A DNA stretch of 64,000 nt, taken from positions 1-64,000 of the forward strand of contig CAYOVA010000001.1 of assembly GCA_964407325.1 (NCBI GenBank), written 5' to 3'. Source of the stretch: JAOAFZ01 sp964407325. Lineage in GTDB: Bacteria; Patescibacteriota; Microgenomatia; UBA1406; GWC2-37-13. How positions within the stretch are numbered: position 1 is the stretch's first letter; the number at the start of each line of letters is the position of its first letter. This document shows, piece by piece, positions 1-7,896 of the stretch. The translations under genes and the position numbers were made by a program. The notes under the pieces were generated by a model. It saw only the letters and a program-made list of their open reading frames with translations. It made no database searches and was not told the DNA's origin.

Positions 1-506
1 TCGATGGTGAGGATAACTACCCGAAGGGGCATCTGCGGCGCATGCTTATCGCCGATAGCGCCGGTCCGATCATTGGAGGGTTCCTCTCGGCGTCCTCGGC
101 GACCGTCTACATCGAGTCCACAGTCTCGAAGGCGAAGACCGGCCTAGCCGCGGTGGTGACTGGCCTCGGCTTCCTCGCACTGATGTGGCTCAGCCCGCTT
201 GCCTCGGTTGTGCCTGCCCAGGCCACTGCCCCCGCGCTCATCCTGATCGGCTTCCTGATGTTCCGTTCCAACGTGCCGGAGATCCTCTCCGAGTGGCAGG
301 AGATGAACTTTGCAGACCAGTTCGCCGTCGGCGTCCCAGCAGTCCTGACGATGCTGCTTATGCCGTTCTCGTACTCGATCACCGCGGGGATCGGCGTCGG
401 CTTCATCTGCTACACCGTCCTGCAGCTGCTGCGCGGCCGGATCCCGCACTGGATGATGATTGTCCTGTCCGTACTGTTCGTGATATTTTTCCTGTATCAC
501 GTGTAA
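1..506 (+). CDS. NCS2/AzgA-type purine permease, C-terminal part (5' end outside window)
   Basis: The reading frame is already open at base 3 and ends at 506, so only the C-terminal part is present. The segment ADSAGPIIGG...SSATVYIEST followed by KTGLAAVVTG and PAQATAPALILIG resembles the conserved core of AzgA-like guanine/hypoxanthine permeases, which import nucleobases by proton symport. Several hydrophobic helices follow, and the protein ends in FFLYHV. A purine importer fits an organism expected to scavenge nucleobases, which is inference. Codons are strikingly GC-rich compared with the next gene, so this is the first of the GC-rich cassettes in the window. Two GC-rich hairpins follow the stop. 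Family assignment is fairly sure; the substrate is not. Confidence 0.8.
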   Translation, partial: DGEDNYPKGHLRRMLIADSAGPIIGGFLSASSATVYIESTVSKAKTGLAAVVTGLGFLALMWLSPLASVVPAQATAPALILIGFLMFRSNVPEILSEWQEMNFADQFAVGVPAVLTMLLMPFSYSITAGIGVGFICYTVLQLLRGRIPHWMMIVLSVLFVIFFLYHV

Positions 507-537
507 GACGGACGACCATTCCTGTTCGTAGGGTACA

Positions 538-614
538 AGCCCCTCTGGAACCGTATGCGTAAACATGCGGGGGGCTAACTCAAACCGGGAGGTTGCCGAA
601 AGGCAGCTTCCCGG
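538..614 (+). terminator. Two GC-rich hairpins after the permease
   Basis: The first hairpin (538-576) pairs AGCCCC with GGGGCT and, inside it, CCGTATG with CATGCGG. The second (585-614) pairs 13 bases on each side, with two G-T wobbles, around a GAAA tetraloop. Neither is followed by a T-run. They are probably transcript-end or stabilising structures for the permease gene. Confidence 0.55.
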
Positions 615-674
615 ACTATACAAGTAGAGCAACTTCATGTACGGATAGCGTCAAAGCGCGGTATAATAGACCCT

Positions 675-1295
675 ATGAACACCTCATTCATTCTCGACAC
701 CAATCTGTTTTTTAACATGGATGCGTCTCTTGGCATGGGTTCAACCAGTGAAGAGATAATCCGCACCATGACCCGGCTTATCCGCGAACGGAAAAAAGAT
801 GGCTCCCATTTTTATATGCCGCCCCGCATTCTTGAAGAGTTTTTGGGCTTTTTCGATAACCAGAAGCAGCCATTCCTTCAGGAGTATATTGCTGAGATTA
901 CTGTAAAAGCACCTGATGCGAACAATATTCAAATTAATGCCGGTCTTTTCTACAAACTGGTAAACGAAATTCGCAACCGCAGCTATCGTGGTATGGATAT
1001 TGGCGAGGAGGAAATTAAAAAAGGGGCACAGCTGTTTATCGGCAAAGAGCACATGGATAAAGTAGCGTTTGAAAAGACAATCGGACCTTCCATAAAGGGC
1101 TTCCGTGAACGCTATCGCAATGCAACCCGGGTAGGCTTCATCGACAGTTTGGCTGATCTTGATTTGATAATGCTTGCGAAAGAAACGGATGGTGTTGTTG
1201 TTTCAACCGATGAAGGTGTTCTTAAATGGGGCCGGATGTTTGGAGTAAAGGAAATGCCCTCTCATGTATTTGGACAACATATTCGCAAGGAGTAA
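675..1295 (+). CDS. RNA ligase partner protein, PIN-like domain
   Basis: This 206-residue protein resembles the RNA ligase partner family, a PIN-like family described beside Pab1020-type ATP-dependent RNA ligases in archaea and Aquifex. Visible PIN features are the N-terminal FILDTNLFF (Asp 8), the acidic ILEEFLGF segment, DSLADLDLIMLAKE and the late STDEG. Length fits the family. The partner's biochemical role is not established in my knowledge; a nuclease-like or regulatory role in RNA repair is inference. No RNA ligase gene is in the window, so the usual partner is missing locally. A TATAAT box at 662-667 ends 7 nt before the ATG, which predicts a leaderless message. Confidence 0.75.
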   Translation: MNTSFILDTNLFFNMDASLGMGSTSEEIIRTMTRLIRERKKDGSHFYMPPRILEEFLGFFDNQKQPFLQEYIAEITVKAPDANNIQINAGLFYKLVNEIRNRSYRGMDIGEEEIKKGAQLFIGKEHMDKVAFEKTIGPSIKGFRERYRNATRVGFIDSLADLDLIMLAKETDGVVVSTDEGVLKWGRMFGVKEMPSHVFGQHIRKE

Positions 1296-1328
1296 ATGCT
1301 TCAGAGAGAATTGTTTTGTGAGGAGTAA

Positions 1329-1898
1329 TTAAGCCACACCCAAACTATGCTTCTTAGATTTTTCGGGAGTATCTTCTTCATCCTCCGGTACCAGTTTCGA
1401 AAGAAAGTTTACTAACCGGTCGGTGAGTGTTTTGCGAGGATGACTAATGTAAACGAGATGTTCGCCCACAAGGGTAGCTATTTTCTGTTTAATTCCATTA
1501 TCAGGCACTACATAGTATGCCTGCAGAGGGTAGGGGCCTTTTGTTGCAACTACCAGGATATCAAAGCCCCAGCGCTGCATAAAGTAAAACTTATCTAGCA
1601 TATCCCAACGAAGAGTGATGCCTGCTGATTCGAGCCCAAACTTGGTAATTTTATTTTCAATAACAGGTGGTGGCGTTATGGTAAGTATGTAAAACAGGAA
1701 AAGCGAAGCCCACACCGGCAGTAATAACATACGGTCTCCAAAAAAGAACACGATAATTGAAAGTAATAGAGCGACAGCGAGGAAAAAGCGCAATACTCGC
1801 TTACCACTTCTTTTATAGGGCCTCATAGGTGCCTGCCAGGACAGAAGCGTTTGTGATTCTTTTACGAGATTGTGTATATCGGTGAAGTTGTCAGACAT
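1329..1898 (-). CDS. Conserved-looking membrane protein of unknown function
   Basis: This is a 189-residue protein. A basic N-terminal region (residues 1-32) is followed by two hydrophobic segments at roughly 35-53 and 56-73, then a soluble region and a charged tail rich in Glu and Lys. The layout suggests a small inner-membrane protein with a cytosolic or external domain similar in style to short PH-like domains, but no family is recognised with confidence. It is convergent with the RNA ligase partner gene (34 bases apart) and divergent from the AI-2E exporter gene. A CACAAT hexamer lies 5 nt before the start on the minus strand and may be the -10 of a leaderless promoter. Confidence 0.6.
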   Translation of the reverse strand: MSDNFTDIHNLVKESQTLLSWQAPMRPYKRSGKRVLRFFLAVALLLSIIVFFFGDRMLLLPVWASLFLFYILTITPPPVIENKITKFGLESAGITLRWDMLDKFYFMQRWGFDILVVATKGPYPLQAYYVVPDNGIKQKIATLVGEHLVYISHPRKTLTDRLVNFLSKLVPEDEEDTPEKSKKHSLGVA

Positions 1899-1971
1899 AC
1901 CACATTGTGGCTGACTTGAAAGAAAATGTCAAATACACCCTTGGCCTCTTACGTTCTGATATAATGTTACT

Positions 1972-3000
1972 ATGAATAGAAAAATTGAAATTTCAGAGCG
2001 ATCGATTATTTTTGCTGTTCTGTTTCCTCTTATTCTGTGGTTTTTGTGGACTATTCACGACATTCTGTTTTCTCTTCTTATTGCCTTTATCTTAATGAGC
2101 GCTCTCCGACCGATTATTATGTTCCTGGTGGAACGGAACTGGCCAAAAGCTCCAGCAACTTTTCTGGTCTTTTTTGCGTTTATTTTGCTGGCGCTGGGGC
2201 TTGTATTTATTATTGTTCCTCCGATCGTGTCTGAAACCACTGCTTTTGTGAGGAATTTCCCCACAATTGTTCAAAGTCTGAATCCCGAAATACGGAGATA
2301 TATTGATGTTAACAGTGTGGTCGATTATCTTCCGGATCTTACTAACAATATATTCAGAATTATTGGCAGCGTGTTTTCGAACTTCTTTTTTGTGGTAACA
2401 ACGTTGTTTTTTGCTTTGTATTTCCTGTTAGAAGAAAATGTCCTTGAACGCGTTTTATCGCATTATTTACCAGCACATCGTGTAACCCATCTAAAAAATA
2501 TCTCGATCGGGGTGGAAAAGAGACTGACTTCCTGGTTCTGGGGACAGATTGCCTTAATGACGATTATCGGTTCCATAACCTATATTGCGCTTACCCTCGT
2601 AGGCGTCCGGTATGCGCTTCCGCTTGCCGTACTTGCTGGGATTCTGGAAATTGTTCCTAATTTGGGACCTGTGCTTTCTTCTGTGCCAGCATTCCTTATT
2701 GGACTTGCTGATTCATATATTTTGGGATTCTCGATTCTTGCTATTTACTTTATTATCCAGCAGCTGGAAAATGCTGTTGTGGTTCCTTTTATTATGAAGC
2801 GAGCAGTTGGAGTAAGTCCTGTCCTGACACTGTTTATGCTGCTTGTAGGTGGCAAAATAGGCGGTGTTCTTGGAGTGCTTCTCTCTATTCCGCTGTTAAT
2901 TATTATCGAGGCAATCAGCACTGAAGTCCTTGCGCAATTCAGATATGACAAAAAATCAAAACATGAAGTTCAAACTACTAAAGACACTCGAAAAGACTAA
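1972..3000 (+). CDS. AI-2E family transporter (PF01594-like permease)
   Basis: The 342-residue protein has the typical plan of this family: two N-terminal helices, a third near residue 60, an amphipathic extracytoplasmic stretch, then a block of C-terminal helices with the characteristic GILEIVPNLGPVLS segment and a late GGKIGGVLGVLLSIPL segment. Members export varied small molecules or act as Na+/H+ antiporters; AI-2 itself is rarely the substrate, so the cargo cannot be named. A TATAAT box at 1960-1965 ends 6 nt before the ATG, suggesting leaderless translation. The 3' end overlaps the Nudix gene by about 56 bases, so the two are probably co-transcribed. Confidence 0.85.
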   Translation: MNRKIEISERSIIFAVLFPLILWFLWTIHDILFSLLIAFILMSALRPIIMFLVERNWPKAPATFLVFFAFILLALGLVFIIVPPIVSETTAFVRNFPTIVQSLNPEIRRYIDVNSVVDYLPDLTNNIFRIIGSVFSNFFFVVTTLFFALYFLLEENVLERVLSHYLPAHRVTHLKNISIGVEKRLTSWFWGQIALMTIIGSITYIALTLVGVRYALPLAVLAGILEIVPNLGPVLSSVPAFLIGLADSYILGFSILAIYFIIQQLENAVVVPFIMKRAVGVSPVLTLFMLLVGGKIGGVLGVLLSIPLLIIIEAISTEVLAQFRYDKKSKHEVQTTKDTRKD

Positions 3001-3520
3001 TTTTGGTGACAAATTCTCTGTCGATAAAGTCCTTGTTGAAGCTCCTAATGGTGAACATGTAGAATTTTTCCTCCGCTCAGGGAACGATTTTGCCCTTGTT
3101 ATCCCGCTTATTTCCGCAACTGAAGTTATTATGGTAGAGCAGCCTCGATTGTCAGTGGAAAATCTTTCTCTGGAGTTTCCCATGGGACAAGTAGCCAATC
3201 CTGAAGGGAGACAGCTATCAGGAGAGGAAATTGCTGCCATTGAGCTGAAAGAAGAGACAGGGTATACTGCCGGGAAATTAACCCTTCTGGGATCGTTTTA
3301 CCCTGCTTCCGGCTGGAATAAGCAGCGGGCGTTGGTGTATGTAGCAGAAGATTTGGTTGCAGGCCAAGCCGAACCGGAGCCACTTGAGTTTATAACTGTT
3401 AAAAAAGTCGGTCTTGAAGAACTTGAAAGAAAAGTTGTCTCCAATGAAATAACTGACCTCCCTACTATAGCGGCATTTGGCTTAACGAAACTCTACTTAC
3501 AGAAAAGAAGCAAGGCATAA
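2945..3520 (+). CDS. Nudix hydrolase, ADP-ribose pyrophosphatase-like
   Basis: The protein is about 191 residues and hydrolyses nucleoside diphosphate derivatives if typical of the family. The Nudix helix is visible as GEEIAAIELKEETGY, matching the AAxREL-x-EETG core except that the canonical Arg before the first Glu is Ile. The upstream Gly-rich part is also irregular, so the box is degenerate and activity is uncertain. Downstream, SFYPASGWNKQRALVYVA fits the ADP-ribose pyrophosphatase branch. The frame opens with a TTG at 2930; the ATG at 2945 is chosen and another ATG lies at 2963. All starts lie inside the preceding transporter gene, implying translational coupling. Confidence 0.75.
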   Translation: MTKNQNMKFKLLKTLEKTNFGDKFSVDKVLVEAPNGEHVEFFLRSGNDFALVIPLISATEVIMVEQPRLSVENLSLEFPMGQVANPEGRQLSGEEIAAIELKEETGYTAGKLTLLGSFYPASGWNKQRALVYVAEDLVAGQAEPEPLEFITVKKVGLEELERKVVSNEITDLPTIAAFGLTKLYLQKRSKA

Positions 3521-3539
3521 TTACTGCTATAATTGTGTG

Positions 3540-4838
3540 ATGAAAATTGCAATCCTCGGAGGTGGCTACACTGGTCTTAGCGCTGCCTTTTATCTTCAAA
3601 AACAAGGCCATGAGGTAACTTTGTATGAAAAGCAAACTGAACTGGGAGGATTGGCAAACGGGTTTAAAGGAGAAGGATGGGACTGGTTTTTAGAACGGGC
3701 ATACCACCATGTATTTGCAAGCGATAGCGATATCCTCGACTTTAGCAAGGATGCTGGATTTGAGGATTTCTTTTTTACGGAACCCCAAACTACTTCTTTG
3801 TATGATGTGGGGAACGAAAATTACCGGATTATTGCAATAGATACGCCTGTTGATCTGCTCCGCTTCCCTCTGCTCTCCCCTGCAGAACGGGTGCGTGCGG
3901 GAATTGCCCTGGCACGGCTTAAATTTCTCCCATTTGACAAAGCGTATGAAGAAAAAACCGCGCAAGAACTTATGACAGAATGGATGGGTAATCGAGCGTA
4001 CAATACCCTTTTTGGTGAACTTTTTCGGAAAAAGTTCGGTAAATATGCGGGGAATATTCTGTCGGTATTTTTATGGGCGCGAATAAAAAAAAGAACGAAA
4101 AAGTTAGGATATGTGAACGGTGGCTTTCAGATTTTTACGAACTACCTTGAGCATTTGTTAACAGATAATAAAGTAAACGTACAAAAGGGGATTACCGTAA
4201 AAACAATCCGCCGTTTGGACAACCAATTTGGAGTAGTGCTGGAAGAAGGGGAGGGAGCGGAGGTAACGGTTCCATTTGACCGCATTGTTTCAACGTTACC
4301 CACTCCCGTGTTTGTAAAAATAGCAAATGAAATTATGCCGGTCGACTACATTAAAGGCTTAAAAACAATCAAATACCTCAATGCTGCCTGCCTGATTGTG
4401 GAAGCAGATAAAAAACTGGTGGAACACGCATACTGGTTAAGCAACTGCGTTCCCGATTTCCCGATGATGGTATTTGTGCAGCATACCAATATGGTTTCTG
4501 CTGACCATTATGGTGGAAAGCATATTTTGTATTTAGCCAATTACATCGACAACAACCATCCGCTCTTAAAAATGAATGCTGATGAAGCGCTTGCATTTTA
4601 CAAACCTGCTTTAGATAAGGTAAATCCTGTATTTGCGCAGTCAATCAAGCGGCTGTTTTACTTTAAAGCACCCTTTGCCCAGCCGATATTCGACAAAGAA
4701 TTTATTACCGTAAAGCCGGACTTTCAGACCCCTGTGGAAGGATTTTACATGGCAAATCTTGATATGACCTACCCCTATGACCGTGGAACAAACTACGCGG
4801 TTAAATTAGGCAGAGAAGTGGCTGGGCTTGTAGCGTAA
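3540..4838 (+). CDS. FAD/NAD(P)-dependent amine-oxidase-like oxidoreductase
   Basis: A Rossmann dinucleotide motif opens the protein (AILGGGYTGLSAA), followed by LYEKQTELGGLANG, the second FAD-contact region of the protoporphyrinogen/amine oxidase and phytoene-desaturase-like superfamily. The C-terminal YPYDRGTNYAVKLGR is the usual FAD-binding closing segment. At 432 residues the protein is full length. In related genomes such enzymes often sit near sugar or lipid genes, but here the neighbours are a Nudix hydrolase and a transporter, so the substrate is unknown. A GTG lies at 3537 directly before the ATG. The TATAAT box at 3528-3533 ends 6 nt before the ATG, so the message should start at or next to the start codon. 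Confidence 0.8.
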   Translation: MKIAILGGGYTGLSAAFYLQKQGHEVTLYEKQTELGGLANGFKGEGWDWFLERAYHHVFASDSDILDFSKDAGFEDFFFTEPQTTSLYDVGNENYRIIAIDTPVDLLRFPLLSPAERVRAGIALARLKFLPFDKAYEEKTAQELMTEWMGNRAYNTLFGELFRKKFGKYAGNILSVFLWARIKKRTKKLGYVNGGFQIFTNYLEHLLTDNKVNVQKGITVKTIRRLDNQFGVVLEEGEGAEVTVPFDRIVSTLPTPVFVKIANEIMPVDYIKGLKTIKYLNAACLIVEADKKLVEHAYWLSNCVPDFPMMVFVQHTNMVSADHYGGKHILYLANYIDNNHPLLKMNADEALAFYKPALDKVNPVFAQSIKRLFYFKAPFAQPIFDKEFITVKPDFQTPVEGFYMANLDMTYPYDRGTNYAVKLGREVAGLVA

Positions 4839-4936
4839 TCATCAGTCTATATCTAGTAATTGAGCTGTTATAATATCTCAACTTATTATTAATTACATCT
4901 ACTCCTTTCGTACACTCAATTCTCAAAATAAACAAA

Positions 4937-5575
4937 ATGGATTTGGTGGTGGCGGTTTATATTTTTTGCGTGGTTACGTCTGAAACCATGGGTGCAAAAA
5001 CCTTTCCACTGCTGCACACTGACTGGCTCAAGCTGAACGCCAGTGTCTCTATTTTTTTGATTCCCTTTATTTTTACTATTAATGATATTGTCACTGAAGT
5101 ATTTGGCAAGTCCCGCGCTCGCAGTATTGTGCGATCCAGCCTGGTCGTAATATTTCTGTTGCTTATGACTTCTGTGCTGTTTACGTTGCTTCCACCCTCT
5201 GCCCGGTCCGCACCAACTGAAGAAGCGTACGATACCATATTTGGAAAATCTATACGCTTTTCTATAGCAAGCTTAATCGCATTTGCTATCTCGGATTTTC
5301 TTGATATTTTTATCTTTGCCCGGATTCGCGAAAAGCTGGGAAAAACACGGTTGTGGCTGCGCACCAATGCGTCTAACATGATCTCGCAGTTTATTGATGC
5401 GTTCATTTTTATGTCGCTGGCTTTTTACGCACTCGACCAGTCATTTACCGAAAACTACGCCTTTATTTTCAGCCTGCTGATACCGTATTGGCTGCTTCGC
5501 TGCCTGCTTTCTGTGGCAGAGACGCCTATTGTGTATTGGGGCGTCAGATGGCTAAAAGATGAAAAAAAGGACTAA
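4937..5575 (+). CDS. VUT family queuosine-precursor transporter (YhhQ-like)
   Basis: The 212-residue, roughly six-helix membrane protein carries the family pattern MGAKTF near the N-terminus, IPFIFTINDIVTEVFGKSRAR, and SQFIDAFIFMSLAF in the fifth helix. YhhQ-type proteins import queuosine precursors such as preQ0 or preQ1 for tRNA modification, so this organism probably salvages rather than synthesises queuine precursors. No other queuosine gene is in the window. The ATG at 4937 puts the first helix directly at the N-terminus; in-frame sequence upstream to a stop at 4871 has no better start. A TATAAT box lies at 4869-4874, giving a leader of about 55 nt. Confidence 0.85.
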   Translation: MDLVVAVYIFCVVTSETMGAKTFPLLHTDWLKLNASVSIFLIPFIFTINDIVTEVFGKSRARSIVRSSLVVIFLLLMTSVLFTLLPPSARSAPTEEAYDTIFGKSIRFSIASLIAFAISDFLDIFIFARIREKLGKTRLWLRTNASNMISQFIDAFIFMSLAFYALDQSFTENYAFIFSLLIPYWLLRCLLSVAETPIVYWGVRWLKDEKKD

Positions 5576-5596
5576 TCGTGTGATACAATACTTACC

Positions 5597-6283
5597 ATGA
5601 TAAATACTTCACTGGTTACTGTTGTGCAACTACTTGCCGATGTAGTTGTTTTTGATTCCTACACCTTTGATACGTTTCTCAAAAAACTACTTAAGTTACT
5701 TAACAATATTATTCCTGTTGATTCCTGCCTGGTGTATTTTTACGATGTCGAACAGCGGGAGTTAATTTTATGTGCTTCCAAAAAATCTCACAAAAATTTG
5801 GTGGGGAAGATAACCATGAAACGGGGAGAAGGGATAACGGGATGGGTAGCAGAGCATGAAAAGACTGTGGTGTTAAAAAAGAAAGCGTACAAGGATCGCC
5901 GTTTTAAGGCATTCGACGAGTTGCCGGAAGACCGGTACGAAGCGTTTCTTTCGGTGCCGATTGTAAACAGGGACGGAGTAGTGGGCGTTATTAATTTACA
6001 GCATCGGCAAGCATACGATTTCTCAAAAGATGAAGTGGCGATGGTTGAAACAGTGGTAAAGATTATTGCATCGGCATTCCAGAATGTGGTTTTGCAGCGG
6101 CAGGTAGATACGTTACAGGCAAAGCTGGAAGAGCGAAAGCTTATTGAACGGGCAAAAGGACTGCTAATGAAAAAGGAAAAGTACTCCGAGAAAAAAGCAT
6201 ATGACACCATCCGCCAGGAAGCGATGAAAAAAAGGAAATCGATGAAGGAAATTGCCGGGGCTATCGTATTGTTGTATGAGTAG
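5597..6283 (+). CDS. GAF-ANTAR RNA-binding antitermination regulator
   Basis: Residues about 1-155 form a GAF sensor domain (LVYFYDVEQRELILCAS, RGEGITGWVAE, SVPIVNRDGVVGVINL). After a short coiled linker, residues about 172-226 match ANTAR: IERAKGLLMKKEKYSEKKAYDTIRQEA followed by MKEIAGAIVLLYE. ANTAR domains bind paired hexaloop hairpins in nascent leaders and prevent terminator formation, usually for nitrogen-metabolism genes; the GAF part would sense a ligand or redox state. The obvious candidate target here is the glnA leader at 10660-10783. A TACAAT box at 5584-5589 ends 7 nt before the ATG, so the gene's own message is predicted leaderless. It overlaps the next gene by 8 bases. Confidence 0.88.
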   Translation: MINTSLVTVVQLLADVVVFDSYTFDTFLKKLLKLLNNIIPVDSCLVYFYDVEQRELILCASKKSHKNLVGKITMKRGEGITGWVAEHEKTVVLKKKAYKDRRFKAFDELPEDRYEAFLSVPIVNRDGVVGVINLQHRQAYDFSKDEVAMVETVVKIIASAFQNVVLQRQVDTLQAKLEERKLIERAKGLLMKKEKYSEKKAYDTIRQEAMKKRKSMKEIAGAIVLLYE

Positions 6284-6680
6284 AGGCGAACGGAACGGGA
6301 ATGGTAATAGATATCTTCATCGACCAGGTCCACTCCGCTATGTGCAGGAGCGGCTGCAGTTTTTCGCTCCGCCTCCGGAACAAAGGTGGTTTGAGCCCTT
6401 TGCAACAGCTGATGAGAATGTTATAAGGATACATGATCCTCGATTTAGTGCTCATGCGATCGCATTTGGGCAAGCCTATGCATCAAAAGAAGGAACTGCT
6501 GTACCTGTTTCTTCATGGTATACGCTTCAGCGTCCCAGAAAAAAGGATCAGTGGGAAAACTGCTACATTTTCTACGATGAACATAAAGGCTTTTATTTTG
6601 TTGAGAAAATCCCGGTAGACCGTGCGCTATTTTTAGATGTAGAAGTACCGTCATTTGTGTGGCCAACACGACCTGCGTAG
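6276..6680 (+). CDS. Hypothetical protein coupled to the GAF-ANTAR gene
   Basis: This 134-residue soluble protein of unknown function starts at the ATG that overlaps the GAF-ANTAR stop codon (ATGAGTAG), so the two are very likely translationally coupled. It has an Arg/Gly/Asn-rich N-terminus, then a mixed region with several aromatic residues (WYTLQRP, CYIFYDEHKGFYF) and ends VWPTRPA. No signal peptide or membrane helix is seen. Its position suggests a role linked to the antitermination regulator, for example as accessory sensor, but nothing in the sequence proves it. Confidence 0.6.
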   Translation: MSRGERNGNGNRYLHRPGPLRYVQERLQFFAPPPEQRWFEPFATADENVIRIHDPRFSAHAIAFGQAYASKEGTAVPVSSWYTLQRPRKKDQWENCYIFYDEHKGFYFVEKIPVDRALFLDVEVPSFVWPTRPA

Positions 6681-6739
6681 TTCGCAGTATTGAATTAATC
6701 GAGACTGTACTTATTGTTGTTTAATTGACACAACTTCTA

Positions 6740-6768
6740 TTGAAATTATTGATATCCTATAGTATAAT
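6740..6768 (+). promoter_or_regulatory. Sigma70-type promoter of the small basic protein gene
   Basis: TTGAAA (6740-6745), a 17-nt spacer and TATAAT (6763-6768) form a canonical promoter. The start codon is about 40 nt beyond the predicted start site, leaving room for a hairpin and a Shine-Dalgarno sequence, unlike the leaderless promoters around it. Confidence 0.7.
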
Positions 6769-6784
6769 ACTTCTACAACACCGA

Positions 6785-6798
6785 TGCCCGAAAGGGCA
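6785..6798 (+). promoter_or_regulatory. 5' UTR hairpin of the small basic protein gene
   Basis: TGCCC and GGGCA pair around a GAAA tetraloop. The hairpin ends 8 nt before the GGAGG ribosome binding site (6807-6811), so it may shield or stabilise the 5' end of the message. Confidence 0.5.
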
Positions 6799-6816
6799 CT
6801 AGCATTGGAGGACTTT

Positions 6817-7059
6817 ATGGCGAAGGATAGCTTGGTTCCGGGCCGGTCGACCTTGTACTTCTGCACGAAGGCCGAGCGCCTCTACTTCGTCGGCTTCGGC
6901 GTGGATCGCCGGGACTTCCGCGCCCGCCCGAAGCGCAAGCGCACCTGCGCCGGGAAGCGCTACAAGGCGCCCCGGGTGCGCGTCGTCGCCCAGAACGAGG
7001 GCGGCCAGAAGAAGCAGAAGAAGGCGGAGAAGAAGTCGGCCAGCGCGGCCGCCCGCTAG
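6817..7059 (+). CDS. Small Lys/Arg-rich protein from a GC-rich cassette
   Basis: An 80-residue protein of unknown function. The ATG at 6817 is chosen because GGAGG at 6807-6811 sits 5 nt upstream. An N-terminal ordered-looking part (STLYFCTKAERLYFVGFGV) is followed by a strongly basic stretch (RARPKRKR, CAGKRYKAPRVRVV) and a Lys/Ala tail, so it could bind nucleic acid; this is inference. The two Cys residues do not form a recognised zinc motif. By direct count 77 of 80 sense codons end in G or C, while in the first 30 codons of the next gene about half do. It is flanked by its own promoter, 5' hairpin, SD and terminator-like palindrome, like a self-contained unit. Confidence 0.7.
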   Translation: MAKDSLVPGRSTLYFCTKAERLYFVGFGVDRRDFRARPKRKRTCAGKRYKAPRVRVVAQNEGGQKKQKKAEKKSASAAAR

Positions 7060-7069
7060 CGCAACGGTG

Positions 7070-7100
7070 GTGAGGTGCCGGATCCAATCCGGCACCTCAC
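7070..7100 (+). terminator. Perfect 14-bp palindromic hairpin after the small basic protein gene
   Basis: Bases 7070-7083 are fully complementary to 7087-7100 with a 3-nt CCA loop. No T-run follows (AGAAAGC), so it is not a classic intrinsic terminator; it may end the GC-rich transcript by another route or protect its 3' end. Confidence 0.6.
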
Positions 7101-7143
7101 AGAAAGCAACTTCCTCAATCGGGTATAATGAACCTACAGCTCT

Positions 7144-7869
7144 ATGAAACTCAAGTTACTCACGTACAATCTCCTGTATGGCAATGCCCTTTCGAGTGCT
7201 CGCAAACTCATTTCACAGGAAATGCCGGATGTTATCTGCGTTCAGGAACTTCCCACCACCCATAAACACCTTCACTATTTGACCACACCTTCATACCAGC
7301 TGGCTACCTGGACGAATTCGTTTATAAAGTTCTGGAAAATTTTTGGTATTGCTATTTATTTAAATCGCAAAACTTGTACTCTTTTAGAAAGCCATGACGA
7401 CCTACTCCCTGAAAGTGCGTACGATGTCCTGGAGTACATTAAGCACGGCGTGAGTATGAAACGGAGCTTTATAGAAGTAAAACTCCTTCATAAGCCGAGT
7501 AATAAGGAACTGTATATTTACAACACCCACTTAACCCATTTAAGCTTTGTAGAATTGCGCCTTTCGCAGATTAAGACTGTCTTCGAGCATATGGACTGCC
7601 AAGTTCCCGAAAAGTCACCTGTTGTAATAACGGGCGATTTTAACCTCTATAACGGAAAAACGGAACTGGAAAAATTGATGGCGCAATACAACCTTACAGA
7701 AGCCACATCGAACCTTGCATATACCTTTCAGCACCCTATATTTTTCTGGACGTGGAAAACAAAACTTGATTACATAATCTCGCGCAATCTGGATGTTACT
7801 TCAACAACCAGGTTTGACAAAGGAAGATCTGATCACCATCCTATTATCACTGAATTTGAGATTGGTTAA
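7144..7869 (+). CDS. Endonuclease/exonuclease/phosphatase (EEP) family protein
   Basis: The 241-residue protein shows the main EEP-fold metal-site motifs: LTYNLLYGN at the N-terminus, VICVQELP (catalytic Glu), IYNTHLTH, ITGDFNLY (Asp and Asn) and a C-terminal SDHHPIITEF with the Asp-His pair. EEP enzymes cleave phosphodiester or phosphate ester bonds in DNA, RNA, sphingolipids or inositol phosphates; the substrate cannot be deduced. No signal peptide is visible, so a cytosolic role is likely. A TATAAT box lies at 7124-7129, with a very short leader of a few bases before the ATG. Confidence 0.85.
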   Translation: MKLKLLTYNLLYGNALSSARKLISQEMPDVICVQELPTTHKHLHYLTTPSYQLATWTNSFIKFWKIFGIAIYLNRKTCTLLESHDDLLPESAYDVLEYIKHGVSMKRSFIEVKLLHKPSNKELYIYNTHLTHLSFVELRLSQIKTVFEHMDCQVPEKSPVVITGDFNLYNGKTELEKLMAQYNLTEATSNLAYTFQHPIFFWTWKTKLDYIISRNLDVTSTTRFDKGRSDHHPIITEFEIG

Positions 7870-7896
7870 GTTTTCAGAGTAATGTAAGATTCAAGG

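Noticed and set aside
144..638. Long minus-strand frame opposite the permease
   Set aside because: It mirrors GC-rich coding DNA, has no start signal or recognisable protein, and overlaps the terminator hairpins.
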